Assembly: GCF_002355475.1 (NCBI RefSeq)
Contig: NZ_AP014862.1
Location: 5,146,001 to 5,210,000 of the forward strand
Reading direction: 5' to 3'
Source: Pseudomonas furukawaii
GTDB lineage: Bacteria; Pseudomonadota; Gammaproteobacteria; Pseudomonadales; Pseudomonadaceae
Length of the DNA: 64,000 nucleotides
Shown here piece after piece: positions 27,783 to 37,117 of this stretch. The notes under the pieces were generated by a model. It made no database searches and was not told the DNA's origin. It worked only from the letters and a program-made list of their open reading frames with translations. A program made the translations under genes and the position numbers. Every line of letters begins with the position of its first letter. Within the stretch, counting starts at the first letter, position 1.

Positions 27783-28946
27783 ATGGGCGATTTCGAAGCC
27801 ATACGACCCTATGACGATGCCGAGGTACCGGCAGTGCTGTCGCGCCTCTTCGCCGACGACGCCTTCCTCGGCACCCTCACCCGCTATCGTTTCCCCAAGC
27901 TGGCCGGCCCTTTGGGCTGGCTCCTCAAGCCTGTTATAGCTCATCGGCTGCGTCGCGAGTTCTCCAGCATCAGCTCGGTGGCGGCGCTGCAGGACCGCAT
28001 CGAACCCTATGTCGACAACACCATCGAGCGCGCCACCGATGGCGTGACCTACTCGGGGGTGGAACGCCTGAAACCCGGCACCGCCTACCTGTTCCTGGCC
28101 AACCACCGAGATATCGTGATGGACCCGGCCTTCGTCAACTACGCCGTGTACCACGCCGGGTTGCCGACGCCGCGCATCGCCATTGGCGACAACCTGCTGC
28201 AGAAGCCCTTCGTCAGCGACCTGATGCGCCTGAACAAGAGCTTCATCGTGCACCGCAACCTCGCCGGGCGCCGCGAGAAGCTGGCGGCCTTCCAGCTGCT
28301 GTCGGCCTACATCAACCACTCCATCCGCGAGGACGGCCAGTCCATCTGGATCGCCCAGGCCGAAGGTCGCGCCAAGGACGGTGACGACAGGACCGATTCG
28401 GCCATCCTCAAGATGTTCCACATGAGCCGCAAGGACGAGCCCTTCGCCGAGGTGATCCGCGACCTGCACCTGATCCCGGTGTCCATCAGCTACGAATACG
28501 ACCCCTGCGACCTGGCCAAGGCCCGCGAACTGCAGATCCGGGCCAGCACCGGCGCCTACACCAAGGCCCCGGGCGAGGACGACGCCAGCATCGCCCTGGG
28601 CATCACCGGCTACAAAGGCCGCGTACACATCGCCTTCGGCAGCGAGATCGGCAGCGACAGCGAGGACGCCAAGCAGCTGGCGACTGAGATCGACAAGCAG
28701 ATCCTCGGCAACTATCGCCTCTTCCCCGCGCACTACCTGGCCTACGCCCAGTGGGACCAGCGCGACCCGGAAATCAGCGTGCCCAGCGCGGCGGAATGCT
28801 TCGAAGCCGATGAACTGGCGCGCGCCCGGGCCGAGTGGCAGAAACGCCTGGACGCCTGCACCGAGGAGCAGCGCCCCTACCTGATCCGGCAGTACGCCAA
28901 CCCGGTGCGCAACCAGTACCGGATCAAGGCCGGCCTGCCGCTCTGA
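27783..28946 (+). CDS. PlsC-superfamily acyltransferase
   Basis: 387 residues. The acyltransferase block I reads FLANHRDIVMDPAF, followed by a phosphate-binding-like Arg (FIVHRNLAG) and block III-like IAQAEGRAKDG, so the glycerol-phosphate acyltransferase fold is likely. The canonical HX4D is altered: after the His the Asp residues sit at +2 and +6, not +5. Substrate may be lysophosphatidate or another acyl acceptor in the inner membrane; there are no strong membrane spans. A TATAAT at 27704 may belong to its promoter. A bidirectional terminator follows. Confidence 0.8.
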   Translation: MGDFEAIRPYDDAEVPAVLSRLFADDAFLGTLTRYRFPKLAGPLGWLLKPVIAHRLRREFSSISSVAALQDRIEPYVDNTIERATDGVTYSGVERLKPGTAYLFLANHRDIVMDPAFVNYAVYHAGLPTPRIAIGDNLLQKPFVSDLMRLNKSFIVHRNLAGRREKLAAFQLLSAYINHSIREDGQSIWIAQAEGRAKDGDDRTDSAILKMFHMSRKDEPFAEVIRDLHLIPVSISYEYDPCDLAKARELQIRASTGAYTKAPGEDDASIALGITGYKGRVHIAFGSEIGSDSEDAKQLATEIDKQILGNYRLFPAHYLAYAQWDQRDPEISVPSAAECFEADELARARAEWQKRLDACTEEQRPYLIRQYANPVRNQYRIKAGLPL

Positions 28947-28955
28947 TCGACACGC

Positions 28956-28992
28956 AAATGAAAACGGCGACCTGAAGTCGCCGTTTTCATTT
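28956..28992. terminator. Bidirectional rho-independent terminator
   Basis: A 16-bp perfect stem, AAATGAAAACGGCGAC with its complement, around CTGAA. The A/T-rich ends supply T-runs in both directions, serving the acyltransferase gene and the converging membrane-protein gene. Confidence 0.92.
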
Positions 28993-29003
28993 CAGTCATC
29001 CAG

Positions 29004-29282
29004 TCAAAGCCGGGTGCTGGCCCAGGACACGCCGAGGGCGACCGCCAGGCTGAAATAGCCAAAGGCGTAGAAGAAGCGGTTGAGGCGCTGGCTGGCCTCA
29101 TCCAGGGAAGTGGCTGCGGCGTCCAGATCGGCCTCGGCGGCGAGGCGCGCGACGGATCGCCGCTCGCGCAGGCGCGTGGCCAGCAGCACCCAGGCACCGG
29201 CACAGGCGAAAAACAGGGCCAGGCCATTCACGACCTGTGCGGGGTGGGCCAGGAACATGGCCCAAAGCGCCTGCAGCGACAT
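29004..29282 (-). CDS. Small membrane protein of unknown function
   Basis: 92 residues with two transmembrane segments (about 14-36 and 70-88) separated by a charged, helical stretch RRSVARLAAEADLDAAATSLDE. ATG at 29282 is chosen because GGAG lies 6 nt upstream; longer frames upstream have no site and poor composition. No family recognised; probably conserved in Pseudomonas at this position. Confidence 0.72.
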   Translation of the reverse strand: MSLQALWAMFLAHPAQVVNGLALFFACAGAWVLLATRLRERRSVARLAAEADLDAAATSLDEASQRLNRFFYAFGYFSLAVALGVSWASTRL

Positions 29283-29464
29283 CTTCAACTCCGCTTCAGG
29301 CGGTGCGACCGTGCACTCGACCTGCAAGACAAGGTTCAGCCCGCCCGGCTCCGGGCGGTTCTCAAGGAAAGCGGCGAGTGTACCGAACCCGGGCCCCGAC
29401 CAGTCGGTCGATCCGACGAATGCCCGGGTGGGCGTCACGAACGTGCCGGCAAATCCCGCGCCCG

Positions 29465-29491
29465 AAAAAAAGCCCGGCGCTGGGCCGGGCT
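29465..29491 (-). terminator. Rho-independent terminator after the YajG-like gene
   Basis: On the minus strand an AGCCCGGC/GCCGGGCT stem with a five-base loop is followed by seven T residues, 16 nt past the stop. Confidence 0.93.
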
Positions 29492-29507
29492 CGTTGGGGC
29501 TTGTCCC

Positions 29508-30089
29508 TTACTGGGCGAGGACCTGGCCGATGGTCGGGTCCTTGAAGGCCCGGGTCAGGGCATCGCTCAGGACGTCGCCCACCAGCTTGGTATTGGTCTG
29601 CTGGTTCGGCGCGGAACCGAAGCGCTGGTTCAGCGAGGCGCCGTACTTGCCGCTGTAGCGACGGGTGGCGTTCTGCACATCGACGCGGAAGGACGCGCTG
29701 ATGGTGGCCTCGGTGACGTAGGTTTCCTTGGGAGACACGTACTTCAGGTCAGCCAGGGTCAGGGTCAGCTGCGGGGCGTTGTAGGCGTTGGGCGACGGGG
29801 TGAAGCCCAGCAGGCGCACAGCGGCCTCGGCCTCGGCCTGAAGGCGCGGCAGGATGTCCTGGCCCTGGACGCTGATGGTGCTGGTGTCGGAATAGATGCC
29901 ACCACGGGTACCCAGCACCGGGGAAGGACGACCATCGGCCACGCGCACCACTACGGGCTGTCCCTGCCCGACCGGGGTCAGCGGGCCGGTGAGCCTGGGT
30001 TGCGGGCTGAGTTGCTGCGGGCTGAGGGCACAGCCGACCAGGGTCAGGCTGAGGGCGGCCAGCAGGCCAAGCAACGAGCGTTTCAGCAT
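29508..30089 (-). CDS. YajG-family lipoprotein
   Basis: 193 residues with lipobox TLVGC near residue 20 and the YajG pattern: VVVRVADGRP, then ISVQGQDILPRLQAEAEAAVRLLGF, and VGDVLSDALTRAFKDPTI. Outer-membrane-associated lipoprotein of unknown role. Start ATG at 30089 follows GGAGAGA. A strong terminator follows. Confidence 0.9.
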   Translation of the reverse strand: MLKRSLLGLLAALSLTLVGCALSPQQLSPQPRLTGPLTPVGQGQPVVVRVADGRPSPVLGTRGGIYSDTSTISVQGQDILPRLQAEAEAAVRLLGFTPSPNAYNAPQLTLTLADLKYVSPKETYVTEATISASFRVDVQNATRRYSGKYGASLNQRFGSAPNQQTNTKLVGDVLSDALTRAFKDPTIGQVLAQ

Positions 30090-30263
30090 GCTTTATCTCT
30101 CCAGGATTGAAAGCAAAACGGCCGGCAGTATAACCAGCCGGCCGGGGTACTGACAGAGCGCCAGCATCCCTGCCACCTCTGACCGCCGTGGGCGCCGCCG
30201 GTTCCTGTCACGCCGCTGTCACGCCCGGGTGGGATAAAGGCTGCGTTGAAATGGAGTTATCCC

Positions 30264-30497
30264 ATGATCTTCTTCTGGTCCCTGTTCGTCCGCCGCCAGC
30301 CCCGTCGTCATTTCGCCCTGCTGGACGAGAGCGGAACCTGCCGCGCCCTGCACCAGGGCGACGTGCCACCGACCGGCGGCCGCTGGGTGGAAGTGACGGA
30401 GTCCCGCCTCGGCTGGATCGGCCAGCCCCTGCCCGCTGGCGCCTGGGTTACGCCGGTCGTCAGCCGGCCTGCGCAGCGCCGCGCGTTGGCAGCCTGA
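30264..30497 (+). CDS. Small protein of unknown function
   Basis: 77 residues, Arg/Pro-rich (FFWSLFVRRQPRRHFALLDESG ... starts MIFFW). GGAG lies 7 nt before the ATG and codon use fits the genome, so it is likely real, but no family is recognised. Confidence 0.55.
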   Translation: MIFFWSLFVRRQPRRHFALLDESGTCRALHQGDVPPTGGRWVEVTESRLGWIGQPLPAGAWVTPVVSRPAQRRALAA

Positions 30498-30847
30498 CCG
30501 GTGGACGAATAAAAGTCACACCGAGCGCCCTATTTCCCTGATTTCATCGTTATAATCGCCCCCCGATTATAAGGTCGTCTCCTGATCGGGCCTCGCAACA
30601 CCGCACCTTGCGCCAGCTTGGGCATCCGCACAGCCCCACAGAGAGCCGTCCACTTTATCGCGCTGCCATCCACTGGCTGCCGCCTCCTTCCGCCCGAAAT
30701 GCAAACGCTTTTGCAGGGACGCATGTGTGATCTACGCGTGCAGACGGAAGCGGCCTGCCCGGCAGTAGGCGATTCTTTTGAGGTTCACGTCTCCAAAAGA
30801 GCGTGAGATGACGGTTTTTCACTACTTCACGAGAGAGTGGCGAGCAA
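30498..30847 (+). promoter_or_regulatory. Leader region of mqo (350 nt without a gene)
   Basis: No supported gene here. A TATAAT at 30551-30556 is a good -10 candidate without a clear -35. A near-palindrome TGCAAACGCTTTTGCA at 30700-30715 with a central CG resembles LacI-family operators. If the TATAAT is used, the mqo transcript has a leader of about 285 nt, long enough for post-transcriptional control. Confidence 0.4.
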
Positions 30848-32365
30848 ATGGCGCAAAACGATTACGAAGCAGTGGACGTGTTGCTGGTCGGGGCCGGCAT
30901 CATGAGCGCTACTTTGGCGGTACTGCTTAAAGAGCTCGATCCAGGCATCAAGCTGGAAATCGCGGAACTCCGGGAGTCGGGAGCCATCGAGAGCTCCAAC
31001 CCCTGGAACAACGCGGGTACCGGTCACGCCGGCCTGTGCGAGCTGAACTACACGCCCCAGGCGGCTGACGGTTCCATCGACATCAAGAAGGCCGTCAACA
31101 TCAACGCCCAGTTCGAGGTCTCCAAGCAGTTCTGGGCCTACATGAGCGGCAAGTCCGCCTTCGGCTCGCCCAAGACCTTCATCAACGCGGTCCCGCACCT
31201 CTCCTTCGTGCGTGGAGACAAGGACACCGCCTTCCTGAAGAAGCGTTTCGAGCTGCTGCGCCAGCACCACGCCTTCAGCGAGATGGAGTACACCGAAGAC
31301 CGCGCCACCATGGCCAAGTGGGCGCCCCTGATGATGAAGGGCCGCGACGCATCGGAGAAAATCGCCGCGACCCGCGCCCTGAATGGCACGGACGTCAACT
31401 TCGGCGCGGTCACCAACCAGTTGCTCGACTACCTGGGCAGCCTGCCCGGCACCTGCATCAGCTACTTCCAGAAGGTCACCGACCTGACCCGTACCGACAA
31501 GGGCTGGAAGGTCAGCATCAGGAACACCGAGACCGGCGCCAACCGTGAAGTCCTGGCGCGCTTCGTCTTCCTCGGCGCCGGTGGTGGCGCACTGCCGCTG
31601 CTGCAGCTCTCCGGCATTCCGGAAGGCAAGGGCTTCGGCGGCTTCCCGGTCAGCGGCCAGTGGCTGCGCTGCGACAACCCCGAGGTGGTCAGGCAGCACC
31701 AGGCCAAGGTCTACAGCCAGGCCGAGGTGGGCGCTCCCCCCATGTCCGTGCCTCACCTGGACACCCGCGTGGTGGATGGCAAGAAGTCCCTGCTGTTCGG
31801 GCCCTATGCCGGCTTCACCACCAAGTTCCTGAAGCATGGTTCCTTCCTCGACCTGCCGCTGTCGGTGCGTCCGAGCAACCTGCTGCCGATGCTCTCGGTC
31901 GCCCGCGACAACATGGACCTGACCCGCTACCTGATGAAGGAAGTGATGCAGTCCCAGGAGCAGCGCCTGGATGCCTTGCGCAAGTTCTATCCGGAGCTCG
32001 ACCCGGCCGACTGGCGCCTGGAAGTCGCCGGCCAGCGCGTGCAGATCATCAAGAAGGACCCCAAGAAAGGCGGCATCCTGCAGTTCGGCACCGAACTCGT
32101 CTCCGCCGAAGACGGCAGCATCGCGGCCCTCCTCGGCGCCTCTCCGGGCGCTTCGGTGACCGTCTCCATCATGCTCAACCTGATCGAACGCTGCTTCGGC
32201 GAACAAGCCCGCAGCGAACAGTGGTCGGCCAAGCTGAAAGAGATCTTCCCGGCCCGCGAAAAAGCCCTGGAGACCGATGCGGCGCTGTACCGCGAAATCA
32301 GCGCCCGCTCCGATGCGACCCTGGGCCTGACCAGCGTCGACACCGCGACCCAGAGCTTCGCCTGA
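30848..32365 (+). CDS. mqo: Malate:quinone oxidoreductase
   Basis: 505 residues. FAD-binding start [21 protein letters not shown], then [20 protein letters not shown], which is diagnostic of Mqo, and a C-terminal [16 protein letters not shown]. It oxidises malate to oxaloacetate and passes electrons to quinone at the inner membrane, by-passing NAD-linked malate dehydrogenase. Monocistronic, with its own terminator. P. aeruginosa has two such genes; this position matches mqoB (PA4640). Confidence 0.95.
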   Translation: MAQNDYEAVDVLLVGAGIMSATLAVLLKELDPGIKLEIAELRESGAIESSNPWNNAGTGHAGLCELNYTPQAADGSIDIKKAVNINAQFEVSKQFWAYMSGKSAFGSPKTFINAVPHLSFVRGDKDTAFLKKRFELLRQHHAFSEMEYTEDRATMAKWAPLMMKGRDASEKIAATRALNGTDVNFGAVTNQLLDYLGSLPGTCISYFQKVTDLTRTDKGWKVSIRNTETGANREVLARFVFLGAGGGALPLLQLSGIPEGKGFGGFPVSGQWLRCDNPEVVRQHQAKVYSQAEVGAPPMSVPHLDTRVVDGKKSLLFGPYAGFTTKFLKHGSFLDLPLSVRPSNLLPMLSVARDNMDLTRYLMKEVMQSQEQRLDALRKFYPELDPADWRLEVAGQRVQIIKKDPKKGGILQFGTELVSAEDGSIAALLGASPGASVTVSIMLNLIERCFGEQARSEQWSAKLKEIFPAREKALETDAALYREISARSDATLGLTSVDTATQSFA

Positions 32366-32387
32366 GTCGCCGCGCCGCGCTGAACGA

Positions 32388-32416
32388 AGAACCGCCCCTC
32401 GGGGCGGTTTTTCTTT
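32388..32416 (+). terminator. Rho-independent terminator of mqo
   Basis: ACCGCCCC and GGGGCGGT form the stem with a TC loop, followed by TTTTCTTTT, 26 nt after the mqo stop. Confidence 0.93.
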
Positions 32417-32432
32417 TGGGGCCTTGCCCACG

Positions 32433-32456
32433 AAAAAGCCCGCGCGCGGCGGGCTT
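32433..32456 (-). terminator. Rho-independent terminator of the PA4642-family gene
   Basis: On the minus strand AAGCCCGC/GCGGGCTT stem followed by TTTCG, 18 nt past the stop. It is arranged back to back with the mqo terminator. Confidence 0.85.
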
Positions 32457-32473
32457 ATCCAGGTTCGAAGCGA

Positions 32474-32761
32474 TCAGCCGCGAGCGGCCTTGATCACTTC
32501 GATGTAGGGCTCGGCCAGGCGCTGGTCCTGGATCAGCGCGATGAAATCCTTGCCCTGCTCGTCGCGGGCGTTGAGGTCATAGCCGGCCTCGACGAAGAAG
32601 CCCACGAAGCGCTCGAAGTCATCGACGCGCAGGCCACGGTAGGCCTTGACCAGCTTGTGCAGCGACGGCGGCGTGGAGTCGGCGGGCTCCACCTCGAGGA
32701 ACAGCTTGATCGAGTCATCGGTGATTTCTTCGCCAATCACCTGCTTCTTGTCTTTACGCAT
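32474..32761 (-). CDS. PA4642-family protein
   Basis: 95 residues: MRKDKKQVIGEEITDDSIKL start, FVGFFVEAGYDLNARDEQG middle, matching a small family named after PA4642. Hydrophilic and cytosolic; the DLNARDEQGK segment recalls a single ankyrin-like turn. Function unknown. ATG at 32761 is preceded by GAGAGATG. Confidence 0.88.
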   Translation of the reverse strand: MRKDKKQVIGEEITDDSIKLFLEVEPADSTPPSLHKLVKAYRGLRVDDFERFVGFFVEAGYDLNARDEQGKDFIALIQDQRLAEPYIEVIKAARG

Positions 32762-32824
32762 CGCTCACATCTCTCGGGCCGGTATCTCGGGGGCGGGCAG
32801 TTTACCCCCGCCGGGGGCCGGCGC

Positions 32825-33313
32825 TCAACGCAGGCGAACCGCGCCGCTGTGCAGGTCGGCCCAGACATGGCCATTGGGGTAGCTGAGGAACTGGCAGTAG
32901 ACCGGACCATTGCGCAGCAGGTCGAGCACCGCCGCGTACTGCGCCTGGGGATAGTTCAGGCTGAGGATGCGCGTCGCCGGGTCGTAGCTGGGCTTCTTCA
33001 GGCTCTTGCCCTCGGCATCGAACTGGATCACCACCTGGCGCACATCCGCGCCCTTGCTCAGGGGCTTGCCCTTGAGCCGAACCACGGCCGGCGAGGTGAT
33101 GGGAATGGGCTGCTGGTTGGACTGCCGCTGGCTCCCCAACACCACCGAGTACTCGGTGATCTGGATCAGTTGCTGCAGCTCGGGTGGCTCCTGGCGCAGG
33201 GACAGCTCATCCGGCGGCAGGAACTGGGCGTGCATCGGCGGGATTTCAGCGGCGAAGGCGGACAGGCTGAGCAGCAAGGCCAGCCCGGCCCCGAATCGCA
33301 GGGGAAGGGGCAT
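32825..33313 (-). CDS. Conserved periplasmic protein of unknown function
   Basis: 162 residues with a signal peptide (LRFGAGLALLLSLSAFAAE). The mature part is mixed alpha/beta with no known domain. ATG at 33313 is preceded by GGAG at 6 nt and gives a proper signal peptide; the 30 codons further upstream do not. Position as PA4643. Confidence 0.8.
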   Translation of the reverse strand: MPLPLRFGAGLALLLSLSAFAAEIPPMHAQFLPPDELSLRQEPPELQQLIQITEYSVVLGSQRQSNQQPIPITSPAVVRLKGKPLSKGADVRQVVIQFDAEGKSLKKPSYDPATRILSLNYPQAQYAAVLDLLRNGPVYCQFLSYPNGHVWADLHSGAVRLR

Positions 33314-33442
33314 GGAGAACTCCGGGGTCAGGTGAGCGCACCACTCTAGCACGGGCCTTTCGGACAGGCGTATTCGACCTGGGTCAAGACCGCGAGAGGC
33401 CACCAGCCCCTATACTCCAGACCTCGGTTCCGAGGAGTCCCC

Positions 33443-35194
33443 ATGTCCCGATACCTGCCCCCGCTGTTCACCGCCCTGCGCCAGAGCCTGCGCGAAGGCT
33501 ACTCCTGGCCCCATCTGCGTGGCGACCTGGCCGCCGGCGTCACGGTGGGCATCATCGCCATCCCCCTGGCCATGGCGCTGGCCATCGCCGTCGGCGTCGC
33601 GCCCCAGCACGGCCTCTACACCGTCCTGCTGGCGGCTCCGCTGATCGCCCTCACCGGCGGCTCGCGCTTCAATATCTCCGGTCCCACCGCCGCCTTCGTG
33701 GTGATCCTGCTGCCCATCACCCAGCAGTACGGCCTTGGCGGCCTGCTGCTCTGTACCCTGATGGCCGGCCTGATCCTCATCGCCATGGGACTGGCGCGCC
33801 TGGGCCGGCTGATCCAGTTCATCCCCTATCCGGTGACCCTGGGTTTCACCGCCGGCATCGGCATCGTCATCGCCACCCTGCAGATCAAGGACCTGCTCGG
33901 ACTGACGCTGCCCCATACGCCCCAGCATTACCTGGAGCAGCTGCAGCTGCTCGCCCTCTCCCTCCCCAGCGCCCACCTCGGCGACATCCTGGTGGCCATC
34001 GCCAGCCTGGCGGTGTTGCTGGTCTGGCCGCGCTATGTCTCCAAGGTGCCGGGCCACCTGGTAGCCCTGGCCCTGGGCGCCCTGCTGGGCCTCGGCCTCG
34101 AAGTCCTGGACGTTCCCGTGGCGACCCTGGGTGAACGCTTCAGCTACACCCTGGATGGCGTCAGCCACCCTGGCATTCCGCCCTTCCTGCCCAGCTTCGC
34201 CTGGCCCTGGCAGTTGCCCGGCCCCGATGGCCAGCCGATTGGCCTGACCTTCGAGCTCATCCGGCAATTGCTCGCCCCCGCCTTCGCCATCGCCATGCTG
34301 GGCGCCATCGAATCCCTGCTCTGCGCCGTGGTGGCCGATGGCATGGCCGGCACCCGTCACGACCCCAATGCCGAGCTGCTCGGCCAGGGCCTCGGCAATC
34401 TGGTGGCACCCCTGTTCGGCGGCATCACGGCCACCGCCGCCATCGCCCGCAGCGCCGCCAACGTGCGCGCCGGCGCGCAATCGCCCATCGCCGCCATCGT
34501 CCATGCCGGCGTGGTGTTGCTGGCCATGCTGCTGCTCGCCCCGCTGTTCAGCTACCTGCCCATGGCGGCCCTGGCGGCCCTGCTGCTGATGGTGGCCTGG
34601 AACATGAGCGAAGCGCCCCACGTGCTGCATACCCTGCGCATCGCCCCACGCAATGACGTGCTGGTGCTGCTCACCTGCCTGGTGCTCACGGTGCTCTTCG
34701 ACATGGTGTTGGCGGTCGGGGTCGGCCTACTGCTGGCCGCCGGCCTGTTCATCAAGCGCATGAGCGACCTCACCGATACCGAGCCCCTGCCCAACCACTT
34801 CCACGAGGCCCTGCGGGAACTGCCCGAGGGCGTGCTGGCCTATGCCATTCGTGGCCCGCTGTTCTTCGGCGCGGCGGAAAAGGCCCTGAGCGTGCTGCGT
34901 CGCTTCAATCCCGAGGTGAAGGTGGTGATCGTCGAGATGAGCGCCGTACCCCTGCTGGACATGACGGCGCTGGCGGCCCTGGAGAACCTGCTGCACGACT
35001 ACGGTCGCCAGGGCGTCGGGCTGGTGCTGGTGGGCACCACGCCCCGTGTGCGGCTCAAGCTGCGCCGCGCGGGCGTGCACCGGGAGAGCGGCCGGCTGGC
35101 CTACGTGAAAACGCTGGAACAGGCGCGCCACAAGGCCGCGAACTGGCTGGAGCCCGCCGATCAGCTGAACAGCGAGGCCATCCAGGCCCGGTAG
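33443..35194 (+). CDS. dauA: SulP-family anion/dicarboxylate transporter with STAS domain
   Basis: 583 residues: about 10-14 hydrophobic spans with the SulP opening DLAAGVTVGIIAIPLAMALAI and the NISGPTAAF substrate loop, followed by a cytosolic STAS domain (about 455-560, VIVEMSAVPLLDMTALAAL). The pattern is that of DauA, the succinate/dicarboxylate transporter of E. coli, but sulfate or bicarbonate relatives look similar. Its 3' end overlaps the converging WbuC gene by 34 nt. Confidence 0.87.
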   Translation: MSRYLPPLFTALRQSLREGYSWPHLRGDLAAGVTVGIIAIPLAMALAIAVGVAPQHGLYTVLLAAPLIALTGGSRFNISGPTAAFVVILLPITQQYGLGGLLLCTLMAGLILIAMGLARLGRLIQFIPYPVTLGFTAGIGIVIATLQIKDLLGLTLPHTPQHYLEQLQLLALSLPSAHLGDILVAIASLAVLLVWPRYVSKVPGHLVALALGALLGLGLEVLDVPVATLGERFSYTLDGVSHPGIPPFLPSFAWPWQLPGPDGQPIGLTFELIRQLLAPAFAIAMLGAIESLLCAVVADGMAGTRHDPNAELLGQGLGNLVAPLFGGITATAAIARSAANVRAGAQSPIAAIVHAGVVLLAMLLLAPLFSYLPMAALAALLLMVAWNMSEAPHVLHTLRIAPRNDVLVLLTCLVLTVLFDMVLAVGVGLLLAAGLFIKRMSDLTDTEPLPNHFHEALRELPEGVLAYAIRGPLFFGAAEKALSVLRRFNPEVKVVIVEMSAVPLLDMTALAALENLLHDYGRQGVGLVLVGTTPRVRLKLRRAGVHRESGRLAYVKTLEQARHKAANWLEPADQLNSEAIQAR

Positions 35195-35634
35195 GCGGGC
35201 ACCGCCTCGTCGCCTTCCCGGGGAGCCCAGGGCGCCGACTCCCCTTCGCCCAGCGGGCGATAGGGGCCGGCCTTGCACTCGAAGAGCACGCTGTCCGGCT
35301 CCAGCACCACCAGGGCATGGAAGACGCCGGGCGGCAGGTCGACGCCGACGCACTCGCCACCCGCCGCCAGTTCCCGGGTGCCGCTGACCTCGCCGCGATC
35401 ATCGAAGATCACCAGCCCGAGGCGCCCCTTGAGCACCAGCAGGCTTTCCGCCTTGTCGGCGGACAGGTGACGATGCGGCGGGATGTAGGTATCGGGTTGC
35501 AGCCCCACGGCCAGTCGATGGCAGGGCTCTTCCATCGCGTGGAAGTTGTGGTGCTGGCGCTTGCGCGGACTGGCCGCCGCCTGGCTGGCCAGTTCGCCGA
35601 ACAGGGCCTGGTCGAGGAAACGCGGCGTGGACAT
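35161..35634 (-). CDS. WbuC-family cupin metalloprotein
   Basis: 157 residues. Cupin motif 1 (PPHRHLSADKAESLLVLKGRLG) and motif 2 (PPGVFHALVVLEPDSV) carry the metal-binding His/Glu set of the WbuC family. Reaction unknown; homologues lie in O-antigen clusters but also alone. It follows hpt by three bases, so the two are cotranscribed. Confidence 0.88.
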   Translation of the reverse strand: MSTPRFLDQALFGELASQAAASPRKRQHHNFHAMEEPCHRLAVGLQPDTYIPPHRHLSADKAESLLVLKGRLGLVIFDDRGEVSGTRELAAGGECVGVDLPPGVFHALVVLEPDSVLFECKAGPYRPLGEGESAPWAPREGDEAVPAYRAWMASLFS

Positions 35635-35637
35635 GGA

Positions 35638-36195
35638 TCAGAGTCCCTTGACGGCGAAGATGCCGGCGGCGTTGCGCCAGTAACCCTTGTAGTCCATGCC
35701 GTAGCCGAAGATGTAGCGGTCTTCGCAGTCCAGCCCCTTGTAGTCGGCCTTGAGGTCCGGGCGGGCCTTGCGATCGTGGACCTTGTCGATCAGCACGGCG
35801 GTGTGCACATGGGCGGCGCCGGCGTGCTTGCAGAAGTCGACGATGGCCGCGAGGGTGTGCCCCTCGTCGAGGATGTCGTCGATGATCAGCACGTCGCGGT
35901 CGATGAAGGAGATTTCCGGCTTGGCTTTCCAGAAGAGTTCGCCACCGCTGGTTTCGTTGCGGTAGCGGGTCGCGTGCAGGTAGGACAGCTCCAGCGGGAA
36001 GTTCAGCAGCGGCAGCAGCTTGCCGGCGAAGATCAGGCCGCCGTTCATCACGCAGAACACCACCGGATTGCGCTCGGCCAGCTCGCCGTTGATGGCTTCG
36101 GCGACCTGGGCGATGGCCGCCTCGACCTGGACGTCGGTGAACAGGCAATCGGCTTCGGCCATCACCTGGCGGATGTGTGCGAGATCGGCGGACAT
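35638..36195 (-). CDS. hpt: Hypoxanthine-guanine phosphoribosyltransferase
   Basis: 185 residues. The PRPP-binding motif is VLIIDDILDEGHTL and the family's flexible-loop and purine-binding segments follow (VLIDKVHDRK, DRYIFGYGMDYKG). Converts hypoxanthine or guanine with PRPP to IMP or GMP. It is divergent from upp, so purine and pyrimidine salvage genes share a 280-nt intergenic region (36196-36475) that holds no gene. Confidence 0.93.
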   Translation of the reverse strand: MSADLAHIRQVMAEADCLFTDVQVEAAIAQVAEAINGELAERNPVVFCVMNGGLIFAGKLLPLLNFPLELSYLHATRYRNETSGGELFWKAKPEISFIDRDVLIIDDILDEGHTLAAIVDFCKHAGAAHVHTAVLIDKVHDRKARPDLKADYKGLDCEDRYIFGYGMDYKGYWRNAAGIFAVKGL

Positions 36196-36475
36196 GGCAT
36201 TTCCTCTGGGGTTCGGCAGGGAACGGGCGGGGTTCAGGCTGCGAACCTGAACGGGGCGTCAAGATAAAAGTCGGCAAAGGTACTCATCCGACTGCCTCGG
36301 AGCAAGCCCCGACGGACGAGTGTCGACCATACTGCAGCAGGCCGTTGAGGCGACGGACGAATCCTTTCCTGCCTGCGACATCCGGGTACGGACTCGCCAG
36401 TCAGTTCAGCACAGCCTGAAGTCGATGGATTAAGCTATCGCGATTTTTTTGCCAGCCCGCCGGAGAGCCCTCCCC

Positions 36476-37114
36476 ATGCCTATTAGAGAGATCCGCCACC
36501 CGCTGATCCGCCACAAGATCGGCCTTATGCGCCGCGCCGATATCAGCACCAAGAACTTCCGCGAACTGGCACAGGAAGTCGGCGCCCTGCTGACCTACGA
36601 GGCGACCAATGACCTGCCCCTGGAAAGCTATGAGATCCAGGGCTGGGCGGGCTCCGTGCAGGTGGAGAAGATCGCCGGCAAGAAGATCACCGTCGTCCCC
36701 ATCCTGCGCGCGGGCATCGGCATGCTGGACGGGGTGCTCAGCCTGATTCCGGGAGCCAAGGTCAGTGCCGTGGGCGTGGCGCGCAACGAGGAAACCCTCG
36801 AAGCGCACACCTACCTGGAGAAGCTGGCCCCCGAGATCGACGAGCGCCTGGCGCTGATCATCGACCCGATGCTGGCCACCGGCGGCTCCATGGTCGCCAC
36901 CATCGACCTGCTCAAGCGCGCCGGTTGCAAGGAAATCCGCGCCATGGTGCTGGTGGCCGCGCCGGAAGGCATCAAGGCGGTCAACGACGCCCACCCGGAC
37001 GTGATGATCTTCACCGCCTCCATCGACCAGAAACTCAACGAGCATGGCTACATCATCCCGGGTCTCGGGGATGCCGGCGACAAGATCTTCGGCACCAAGC
37101 AGAAGGAAAACTGA
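36476..37114 (+). CDS. upp: Uracil phosphoribosyltransferase
   Basis: 212 residues. [12 protein letters not shown] start, PILRAGIGM and the PRPP motif [11 protein letters not shown], and the C-terminal [12 protein letters not shown] are all Upp signatures. Forms UMP from uracil and PRPP. ATG at 36476 starts the conserved [14 protein letters not shown] is upstream. The uraA gene begins 3 nt after the stop. Confidence 0.96.
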   Translation: MPIREIRHPLIRHKIGLMRRADISTKNFRELAQEVGALLTYEATNDLPLESYEIQGWAGSVQVEKIAGKKITVVPILRAGIGMLDGVLSLIPGAKVSAVGVARNEETLEAHTYLEKLAPEIDERLALIIDPMLATGGSMVATIDLLKRAGCKEIRAMVLVAAPEGIKAVNDAHPDVMIFTASIDQKLNEHGYIIPGLGDAGDKIFGTKQKEN

Positions 37115-37117
37115 TCC

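Noticed and set aside
35161-35194. 34-nt antisense overlap of dauA and the WbuC gene
   Set aside because: Convergent overlaps of this size are common; nothing suggests antisense control.
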